NCBI GenBank assembly: GCA_016647705.1
Contig: CM028334.1
Span: forward strand, 5,208,046-5,272,045
From: Eucommia ulmoides
Taxonomy: Eukaryota; Streptophyta; Magnoliopsida; Garryales; Eucommiaceae
Direction of reading: 5' to 3'
Length of the DNA: 64,000 bases
The translations under genes were made by a program, and so were the position numbers. Positions 54,641 to 64,000 of this stretch are shown piece after piece (the stretch's first letter is position 1; each line of letters opens with the position of its first letter). The notes under the pieces are model-generated. The model had not been told where the DNA came from and ran no database searches. It saw only the letters and a list, made by a program, of their open reading frames with translations.

Positions 54641-55270
54641 TAAAAAATAATATATATATATATATAGGGCGTAACCCGTGCCTGAAGGCACGGGCGCAAA
54701 AAAAATCAACGTAAGATATACTCATTTGTTTATACAATATTCTCTGCATGTTTTATTTAAAATCAACAATAATTAATAATTATATACCATTATTCAATAA
54801 CTTATATATTCTTCTAATAAAATGATAAACAATTAAGGCAAAAAAAAATATGTACTGTCAATCCATATCAAATTACTTTTTTTTTTTTTTTTTTTTGTAC
54901 AATTGGTACATACGTAACAACTGAATATCAATAATCAGTTATACAACAAAATTAACCAACAATCGGGCCCACGACACCAAAAAAAAAAAAAATCAATATA
55001 AACAAAAAAAACACACTTCTGTTTTTACAGAATTCTACACCTGTTTTATTAAAAATCAACAATAATTAATAATTAAATACCAATATCCAATAACCCAAAT
55101 ATTCGGTTAATAAAATAATATAACAATTAAGGCAAAAACGTGTACTGCCAATGCGAAACTCATTACTATTTTTTTTAGAGAATGAATTTTTTTGTACAAT
55201 TGGTACATAAATAACAATTGAATATAAATAATCAATTGTACAATAATAATAACAAACAATCGAGTCCTAC
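54641..55270. repeat. Helitron-like hairpin followed by a ~295-bp direct duplication
   Basis: After a (TA)n run, AACCCGTGCCTGAAGGCACG, then GGCGC, forms an 8-bp hairpin (54675-54682 with 54687-54694). The segment from about 54735 is repeated from about 55027: AATCAACAATAATTAATAAT occurs at 54761 and 55053, AATTGGTACATA at 54901 and 55198. A degenerate hairpin, TAACCTGTGCCTAAAGACAT, occurs at about 60551. Hairpins of this type are common near Helitron ends in plants; no TC...CTRR pair could be fixed. Confidence 0.45.
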
Positions 55271-56495
55271 ATTTGTTTACTTTTGGCCATGAATTAAAGA
55301 TAACAATGAAAAATTAAAATCGATCATAAATAAGCAATACTCCATCACAACACATAGTGCAACTAGAAATTACCAACATTGCTTCGAGAATTAAGTGAAA
55401 CTGTCGCGGACACGTAATATAATCGTCAAATAATTGAAAACAATAAAAAATATAATTTTACATTAATGACGGAATCATGGTGCATAAAATTAGATTCAAA
55501 CATGTTCAACCAATAAAAACTATAAAAATAGTTTGATAACCAAAAATTCATACACATTCGGAAGAACATTCTTTTTTCCCTTCTCTTTTCCTTTGCAATT
55601 TGCATTTTTATTTTACGGGGCCATTTGTTTATCCTTAAAAGAACACACCGTAGAATCGCCAACATAAGGGGCACATTTCATTTTAAACTTTCTACTTGAG
55701 CTTAACATGTTAACCCCATTTCCTAGGTTTGTCATTTTCAACAACTAATTCAATTTTAAAATTATTACCCAAGGATGATCAACCCAAACCGTTTCCTCCA
55801 AGTCGTTACTTAGCTGCAAGAAAGTATAAAAAGAATTATCAAAATTAGCAGTTCCGTAAGCAATGAACTTAAATATTCACATGCGTTGATTACCTAAAAA
55901 AATAAAACGCAAGAAATAATATGATCATAGCGTCGGAAGATGTGTCTATTATACGAAAAAAAATATAAAAAAAATCCAAGTATAATTAGCATATATAAAT
56001 AAATAATTTATAGTTGATGTTCAACTATTACTTATATCGTATGAAATTGGGGCTAAACATCAACCAGGCTTACGGTTTTGCACAGGGTGCATGTCCTAAA
56101 TAATCAAGCAAGGGTTCAAAACTAAAACAAAGATATGTTTTTTTTTTAACATTTCATTAGTGTTCATTCGATAAAAAATATTTATTGTCGATAAAAAATA
56201 TATGACAATCAGTTTATTAGGATCCATTTTTGTCATTAATGTTGACATTGTTTGTTTATTTCTACTGAATGCATAATTTTGGAAGAGCTGTTTATGAAAA
56301 ATCCGAGCAGCCTCATTGAAATTAATTATTTTATTTGTCTATTTACAATAAGATGCAAATCAACGTTAAAAAAATTGAATCTGTAATTATGTTTGTTGGA
56401 TCATCATTCACAAAGATAAACGAAAAATCACTGAATATAAAAACAGTGGATATCAATATACTTTTGCTTGTTTGAAAATTTAGGATCTGAAAGTG
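55271..56495. other. AT-rich intergenic region, no gene recognised
   Basis: Only short frames; 55426-55674 on the minus strand has Lys/Arg-rich codons without a recognised domain. Confidence 0.45.
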
Positions 56496-56500
56496 GAGGT

Positions 56501-59261
56501 TGTCACAACCCGTCCCGGACACCCATTATCCCGGGGCTGGCGTGACTACAATATGACATCACCAAAATCTAAATAACCTGATAAAAATGACAATATACAC
56601 CCACTGTATAATACATACATCTATTATGGGGGGCACACCCGGCCCAAAGTTTTTCTAACTAAAAGTATTTATCCATGAACCTTCTTAGGTTCACCTTTGA
56701 CAGCTTCTCTCAATCGTCCACATGTTCTACCTAGTGCCAGTAGGGGACCGACTCCTAGCTGTTGTACCTGCGAGTGTACTGCCTTCTTAGTAAAACATTT
56801 TTAGAATATTAATACGTTCTAAATATTTCCACAATTTAGTATGGATCAAGCACAAGTATATAAGCAATGAAAATAAAGCGATATAGATAAGTTACATCCA
56901 AATCCATCTAGTATAAAATCATACCAATCAGCAAAATAAATAATATCAAATCAACCAACATACGTAAAACACCACATTTCAAGCACCAATCTCAAACACA
57001 CACACACTGGCCAGCCCTAGTGATCGTTTTAACCTCACGATCGGGAGTCTGCAACGGTACCGTATCATCCGTAGGATATGCCTTCCTACGAACACACATC
57101 ACTCCGCCAAAGCGGATAATCACTGCGCAATATAAACGTCTAACATCACTCTGCCGAAGCAGATAAACATCACTCCGCCGAAGCGGATAATCCCACTCTA
57201 CCGAAACAGATAAATACTAGGGCATTGTCAAATCAGCTACAACATCATAGAATCACAACTCAATAAATATCATTAACATCGTCAAATCACCACGTCTATC
57301 TCTTTTCTTCAAAACCAACTTTTAAGTCCAAAAGCATATTTCCCACTTTTCTTTTTAGAGAAAACGTCTTATTCTTTCAAAACAACTTTTTCACCCTTTA
57401 TTTTTCCTTTTGAAAACCGGACATTTTTAGGAGAATAGATGTTTTCTATTTCCTTTTAAAAACACCGTCTGATTTTACCAAATTCAATAAAAATTCATTT
57501 TCAGTTTCATTTTGGAAACCATCGAAATCTTCCAAAAACCCAGTTTACCAATTCCACCAAATCCTGCTTGATCCATACCATTTATAAATTCATACAATTT
57601 AAGTAAACACATATTTCATCATATATATACATAGAAAAATAGTTTGGTAAGAAGACAGTACACTCACCTGAATATCCGTTTCTGTAGACTTAACCGCTTA
57701 TTCCCTACCGGTACTCCGGTACCTACAAACCTAATAGTGATAGAGCCTTAATTAATATTTTGAATAAAAACACCCTAATTTCCTATTTCCCATCTTTTCC
57801 TTTAGAATATCCTTACTAAATTAACATTGCTCCGTTTCGGTTTACTTATACCAACTTTATTCATGTGAACAGTCCCACTACTTCCTATCACTATTTCAAT
57901 TTAAACAATTAAATACATATATTAAAGGAGTTCGAAGTTCTACTTTTCCCGGATTTTCCAATGGCCGTGAAATTGGATTTTTATTTATGCTGGGGTGGTT
58001 GGTGCAAATTTTCCCCTTTTTTTTTTTTTCCTTCTTCTTCTTCCCTTTTTCCTTTTCTGTTTTGCGTTATTGTTTTCTGCTTTCATGTCATGCTGCTGCC
58101 GACGAGCTTTCGCCGTCGAACACACACACCGACGACACCCACACGACCAGAACACCCTCACCGTCGACAACAACCAATCTGCTCTCACTCGCCAAACGAC
58201 GGCGACGACCAACCCACTGATCACCACGTCCCCCCCTCACCGTCAGCAACCCATGCACACACATACACCGACGACGAGCAGATCACTCCCACTGACTCCT
58301 ACACCGTCGCTGATCACCCATCCACATACAACCGTCGACCCACGAACAACACACGAACCTCACACACATACACACACACACACACACACGCTGCTTTCTC
58401 TCTCTAAACTTTCCACTGGCGAACCTCCGGCGACCTCTAAAACACACACGACAGACCTACCCACCTAATGAACCACGACGCCACCGCCACTGACAACAGG
58501 GCAACGATAGGCCCTCTCCCTCTCCCTCTCTCCACTCCGGCGACGATCAAGACACGCACCACCACCACCGATCAGAATACCCACTCACCCCACAACGATC
58601 AACAACCACCACCCGCACAGCCGACCAACACCCAGCGACGATCACCGGTCGACCGATAGCCCACATCGCCGAACCGGACCCTTCTCTCTCTCTACCCACT
58701 CCGGTGACTTACCTGTGGCCGGAGCAACATACCCACATATTTGTATCAATTGGACACGCAAGCACATACCCCGAACACCCTCACACGCAGACCCACATCC
58801 CCTGCTAACGATCACCATCCGTCGGCCGACGACACCTCCTCCTCTCCTCTGCCTCTCTTCTCTGCTCTGTTTATTCTCTCTCTTGTGTTTTGTGTCAATT
58901 TGTACAGTGCTTAATCCTATATATATGCATGGAAGAAGTGGTGTGAGCGTAATCCTTGCCCTGCCACGTCCATCCCGTTTCTCCGATTGTGCTTTGGGGA
59001 GATCAGCCTGCACATGCGTGTGTGTGTATATATATACATATTAATCTTTTTAATCTTTTTTTTTTCTAATTACATTATCCCTCCCCTAATTTTCTTTACG
59101 TTTTTAGTTAGACCCACCTTCTAATTTTTAATCTTTTGCCAATCTCAAATTGACCCCTAAAATTTTAAGTTTAAATAATAAATAATATCATCTACCCCGT
59201 TATCTCTAAATGTGCTAAAATACGTCTAAAATAAATAAATACAAAAAATTAGGGTCTTACA
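56501..59261 (-). mobile_element. Solo LTR (2761 bp), same family as 11116-13796, opposite strand
   Basis: On the plus strand it runs TGTCACAACCCGTCCCGGAC to AAAATTAGGGTCTTACA. Its reverse complement starts TGTAAGACCCTAATTTTTTG and ends GGGACGGGTTGTGACA, matching the other copy. GAGGT at 56496-56500 and 59262-59266 is a perfect 5-bp target duplication. Shared internal landmarks are the CGCCGAAGCGGATAA repeat (57100-57215), CTCACGATCGGGAGTC, the CA/CACACA-rich block (58100-58400) and the pyrimidine-rich tract near 58020. No coding region or second LTR. Confidence 0.85.
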
Positions 59262-59266
59262 GAGGT

Positions 59267-60888
59267 AACAATTTGAAAAATAAACAAATATAGATTTTTT
59301 TATTTAAACAATTTAAACTATAATTCAAGCTTTCCAATTGAGGGGATGAAGATCATATTAACCATATTTTAGAAGTAAATGCTGCATTTTTTTTTTTTTT
59401 AAGTTTTTGCTTTAAAAAAAATGGTGTAGATTAATTTTAAATTCAGATACTCACCTGATAGAGGCCGTTACAACATAGTGTTTGAAATCACTTGCAACCT
59501 TTTTTTAATTAGTTGAATACCTTCTTCAACACTGCAATGTAACATCACACACTAAAGAAAGTAAATATAACTTTGATATTGGACTTTTATAGATCCCAAG
59601 CCAACTAACCAAACAAGATTTGGGGCAACAATGTATCCGACCAAGATATGGCAACTGTTTTATCAAACAACATTTTTAAGTTTCAAACACATTCATCAAC
59701 TACTGAAGGACCAACCAACGACAAAAAAACAAAAAAAAAAAAAAAAAACTTTAGGAACATAAAAAGCATAAAAGTAGACATTTACCTATCGATGTCGATT
59801 GAAACAGAACTTAGAGATGTCAGTTGAAACGAAACTCAGTTTGGAATCTCAGCCAAGTCAATGGTCAGATGGAGCAATGACGGGCAATTACCTGTGAAGG
59901 GGCATGGCGATGCCGATGGCGACGGCTACGGCGCAATGATGTTCTAGCAATAAAAAAAATGGTTTGAGGCGGCACCAATGACAACAGTGTCGGCATCCAA
60001 AAAAATATATAGCATGCATATTAAACATGAGCAACAATTAACATTTAAATATAATCATCAACAAACAATATATATCTATACACACTGTAAACCCAAAAAA
60101 TATATATCTATACACACAATAAATATAATCATCAACCCCACAGCTAATTTTTGTTAATCAGTGGTATACCATACACACTGCAAACCCAAACATGCAAAAC
60201 CAGCTTAACTTAGCAGCACACTAAGTAGAAGAAGATGATGATAAAGAAAAAAAATAATATAAATCTGGTTTAAAAACAAAATTATTATTTCTCACCCACC
60301 ATGTTTTTATATGTTTTTGGCCGAAGAAAAAAGAAAAATGAATCTTCAAATCATAAATTTGATTCATGCCATTCGAAGAAGTTTCTCTTTGCTATCTTCA
60401 TGTTTGAGATTCATCTGAAAAAATAATACAATTAAAATAATACCAGAATTAAAATAACACAAATATTCAGCTTTAGAAACGGATGTAAAACAAAAGCTAT
60501 AAAACATTTCATGCCTGTAAAACACTTGTATTCAAAAACGTCTAATGCTATAACCTGTGCCTAAAGACATAGGCTTTAATTTTATAACATTACCAAACCA
60601 TTAACTCTTGTTTTTATAATGAACACAACATAAACAAATATGATTAATAAGAAATTTAAAATATAGACATAATCCCCTTTGTTTAGACAATCCCCAAGAG
60701 ATAACCGATACAGACAATTGGTAGCAAATAAATAAACTACATATCGAAGAAATCGCAAATTGTGATTGTAAGCCAAAATCACCAAAATCACAAACTACAT
60801 ATCAAAGAATCAAGCAAAAAAATGTCTATATATCGGGCAAGTGCCTTTACCTTTATACCTACATGCTTCAATCCCCATCTACAATCAA
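59267..60888. other. AT-rich intergenic region
   Basis: A short GC-rich patch at 59895-59945 (GGCGATGCCGATGGCGACGG) stands out but gives no identifiable exon. A degenerate Helitron-like hairpin lies near 60551-60575. Confidence 0.45.
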
Positions 60889-61032
60889 TTGAAAATTCAA
60901 CAATAGACACTCAATCACAGTGATTTGCAAGAAAACCACATAAATTCCAAGATTTGCAATTTGAAAATTCAACAATAGACACTCAATCACAGTAATTTGC
61001 AAGAAAACCACATAAATTCCAAGATTTGCAAG
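60889..61032. repeat. 72-bp tandem duplication
   Basis: 60889-60960 and 60961-61032 are identical except for two bases (for example GTGATTTG against GTAATTTG). Each starts TTGAAAATTCAACAATAGAC. Confidence 0.92.
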
Positions 61033-62257
61033 AACCCGCCCTCAACAAAACCACATATAAACTCAGTGACAATCAAATACAATTCATCATTGCAATTGCC
61101 GGGCTTGCTGCTTTCACATCCAGCAGCCCCTTAGAAGGCAGGGTTTAACAGTATCAAATGCAACACCATCAATATCGTCTCCTCTATTTCTCACTTACAA
61201 AGATTATGGAATCTTTAGCATTATCAAGGGTGCAACGCTAGCCTGAGTAAAGCCAAGCGCACAATATTAAAAAGAAAAAATAGTTCATAGCACTAGTATA
61301 TTGCTAATCTAAAATCAAGTAAAACTATCACTAAATTTAAATGAAGTCTTCCATAGTATTTTTTTAATTACTTGAAAAGAACAATTAATTTTCAAAAATA
61401 ATAATATGGGAAATTAGTCAAATGAGCAACCTACCTAACAACAAATGATGAATTGTTCTTGAAGAATTCAATTATGCTCCCAATATGTTCTCAACTGCTA
61501 GAAGTAGAATGGGAAAAACAAATTACAGATTTTTATCTATTCCCAAAAAAAGAAAACATTTTGCCAAAGGTAACCTTGCTATAACTCAAATTTTAAAATT
61601 CATGCAATTATTTTCATCATGCAATTCAACACAAACTCAACAACAACAACAATTCAACATGAACTCAAGTTAACCATTCAAATTCACCCACAGTTGACAT
61701 CATCTAACCCAATTAACCACAACCATCACTTTAAATATTTAGTTTCATGCGCGCGCACACACACAGGACTACTCACTTGAGTCTTGAGAGTGTAGTGGAG
61801 CATTCTTCATCGGCCATCATATCATCCTAGAGATGCCTGCCTTGATTGGGAGAGACCCAAGTGGCCAAAATCTCTATCGCTGCAGTCCTTTGACCTTTCC
61901 TAAGAATATCATAAAGATAAGAAATAAAAATTTAAATATGGCATCAATGCGATTTTAAAATAAGAAAATCGTAAATTAGGTTCAATTTCTCTTCCAATTC
62001 TTCATTATGCGTATGCAGAACATTTGTGTTGTTTGATAAAATAAATGAAAGTCAAGAATTCAAGGATACACACATTCACAATATATACAAACATGAAGAA
62101 AGAGAGTTGTACCTCGCTTATATGGCATTTGACCCCGTTTATTCCCAAATTTCAGTTTTCTGTTCCGAATGTCAGCATATTTCATGTCCTCTTTCAAAAG
62201 CCACTACCAAAAAAAACTGTGTCCACATTAAAAGCAGAAAAAGAAAAAAAAAATTAA
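61033..62257. other. AT-rich intergenic region
   Basis: Contains a short CAACAACAACAA tract at about 61638 and ACACACAC at 61754. No gene recognised. Confidence 0.45.
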
Positions 62258-62811
62258 CAAATTGTGTTACCTGTTCACCAATTGTGTTTACATTTTCAAT
62301 TTTCTTAGGAACACAAATTCAACAATGTGTTTTTGCAAAAACAGAAGGTGAAAAAAAAAAGTAAAAAAAAATACATCAAAGACAATGTCCTTACTAAGAA
62401 TTACATCAGTTTCGTAGAAAATTCACCAATTGTGTGTACATTTTCAATTTTATTGGAAACACAAATTCAACAATGTGTTTTTGCAGTGGATGCTATCATA
62501 GCAAACAAAATTCACGATTTGTGTTTCCAATTTCATTTGTGTTTGCAGAAAGTTCACGAATTGTGTTACTTGTTCTGTTAAGAGAGAGAGCGACCACTTT
62601 GGCTTGAGCAACCTGTTCTGTTTGCAGAAAATTCAACAATTGTGGTACCTATTTAGGGTTTTTTTGCACAACCAAAATAAATAAATAAAGAACAGATCAA
62701 GCTAATATCACAGCCCAAGAAACTTTGGTATTAATTTTGGCCATATATGGTCAATTAGGACCAAATTAAACCTAGATCCGGTCAGATTAGACTTCAACAG
62801 AAAGGTCTCCC

Positions 62812-62853
62812 CCCACCGGAAGCCATTTGGGAAGCGAGATGGCTTCCGGTGGG
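62812..62853. repeat. Perfect 15-bp-stem GC-rich hairpin
   Basis: CCCACCGGAAGCCAT (62812-62826) is the exact complement of ATGGCTTCCGGTGGG (62839-62853) around a 12-nt loop. AGACTT (62790-62795) and AAGTCT (62854-62859) add an outer pair across an asymmetric bulge. Confidence 0.9.
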
Positions 62854-62942
62854 AAGTCTAGAGCAAAATACAAACCATTCACTGCAAAAACTGAAATTAA
62901 AAAATAATAATAATAAGAGAAAATTCACTTCAAATAATAAGG

Positions 62943-63050
62943 CCGTGTTTGGCTGCACGGAATTGAAGCCTTGGAATTATGTAAACATATCTACTTAATT
63001 CCAATTCCGGCCTATAATTTTGCGTTGCCAAACGCTAGTCAAGAATTTTT
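62943..63050. mobile_element. Short MITE related to 33171-33299
   Basis: CCGTGTTTGGCTGCACGGAA at the left and GCGTTGCCAAACGCTAGTC at the right are imperfect inverted ends, with TTCCAATTCCGG inside, as in the 33171 element. Confidence 0.5.
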
Positions 63051-64000
63051 TGAACATTTTACAAACAATGTCAAGGAAAATTAACATAATTTCTCATCCA
63101 AAAATTGAAAAAAAAATGTTTAATTATAATTGAAAGTGGAAAAAAAATATTACCATCTCGAGGATAGGTGTATCCCCGGTATTTCTCCGCCACCAAAATC
63201 GCCCATTACAGGAAATACCACATCCAAAATTCCAACATTTTTTTTCCACCTTTTTCTGAAGAAAAATTTCACAAAAATAAATAAACACAAACCCCTCAAT
63301 AACATAAAAAAAACTAAACCAAAAAGATGAAGTTTCTAGGAAAATTCCAAAAAAAAAAAAAAAAAAAAGAAAAATTACCTATCAATTCATTGAACATTTC
63401 AAACTAATTAAACACTAAAAAACTGTAATTTTTAATCAGAATTCTCTTATGGGTTTTCTTCACAGCGATTTCGTCATCACTCAAAGTAGCAAAAACACAC
63501 ACACTAAACACATAATTATACACACAGTTCAAAAAACAGAGAGTATGTAGTTACCTGTTCTGTTAAGAGAGAGAGGAGAGAGATTGTTACCTGTTCTGTT
63601 AAGAGAGAGTGACCACTTTAACGACCACTTTTCACCTTGTTCTGTTTGTAGAAAATTCAACAATTGTGTTACCTCTTCAAGGTTTTTCTGCTAAAAAAAA
63701 AAAACATATAAAAAATGTGGATCAACCACTTTCTCAATACTTTTTTTGTAAGTGTTGCTCATAAAAATGGTTGAAGATGAGAACAGAGAAAGCAAAAGGC
63801 AGTTTGGTGATATCTGAGAAAAAAAATGTAATTATTTAACATCTATTCAAATTTCAAAGTTATAGCTCTTATATGCAAAAAACAATACCTCATTTGGCAA
63901 CCTCTAACTTTCAAAAAGAACACTGTTTGAACTCAGAAGAAATGAAACTCTGCACTTTGGGAACGAAAGGTAGAAAGAACATCAAAAAGAACATCAATAG

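Larger units (their letters stand above)
62258..63690. repeat. Interspersed direct repeats around ATTCAACAATTGTG and CTGTTCTGTTAAGAGAG
   Basis: 62274-62337 recurs at 62422-62485 (148 bp apart, TTCACCAATTGTG...CAACAATGTGTTTTTGCA). 62561-62665 recurs at 63583-63690 (about 1022 bp apart, TGTTCTGTTAAGAGAGAG...GAAAATTCAACAATTGTG). No LTR ends or coding sequence were found. Confidence 0.65.

Noticed and set aside
57961..59044. Thr/His/Pro-rich ORFs in the right solo LTR
   Set aside because: Same low-complexity block; several overlapping frames open at once, as expected from CA repeats.

Overview
The window is nuclear DNA of a flowering plant, most likely a eudicot. The host genes have plant-type introns, intergenic DNA is AT-rich and full of microsatellites and MITEs, and the middle is a nest of plant Ty3/Gypsy LTR retrotransposons (Tat and Athila type, plus solo LTRs). 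Nothing bacterial or organellar was seen. The species cannot be named from the sequence.

Only three host genes are supported. (1) 281-3419 (+): the last three coding exons of a copper-containing primary amine oxidase that ends in the peroxisomal signal Ala-Lys-Leu; the rest of the gene lies left of the window. Its introns hold a perfect 63-bp inverted repeat, an Au-type SINE with a 17-bp target duplication, LTR-like repeats and a hAT-like MITE. (2) 30621-32405 (+): an intronless armadillo-repeat protein of the ARMADILLO REPEAT ONLY (ARO) family. (3) 36661-38093 (-): a three-exon R2R3-MYB transcription factor of the MYB61/MYB86 type whose first intron appears to use a GC donor.

5538-26154 is one old Tat-lineage retrotransposon on the minus strand, split by younger insertions. 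Its 5' LTR (25422-26154), primer-binding site, gag, protease, reverse transcriptase, RNase H, second RNase H, integrase, an 11-copy ~99-bp tandem array and a truncated 3' LTR (5538-5793) can all be placed in order. A solo LTR (11116-13796) sits in its pol and an Athila element (14444-23665, +) sits between its gag and protease. The Athila element has lost nearly all of gag-pol, keeps its extra 3' ORF, and holds another solo LTR (19985-22214, -). Target duplications (5 bp, some imperfect) and the rejoining of the broken reading frame support this order.

41947-49361 is a decayed Mutator-like element. Its termini are subterminally repeated around AACGCA/TGCGTT, it has a broken MURA-like N-terminus, and it carries three other coding-like stretches I could not identify. 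A second solo LTR of the 11116-13796 family lies at 56501-59261 in opposite orientation, with a perfect GAGGT duplication. The remaining right-hand part is AT-rich intergenic DNA with foldback MITEs, a Helitron-like hairpin and several local duplications. No protein-coding host gene was found after 38093.
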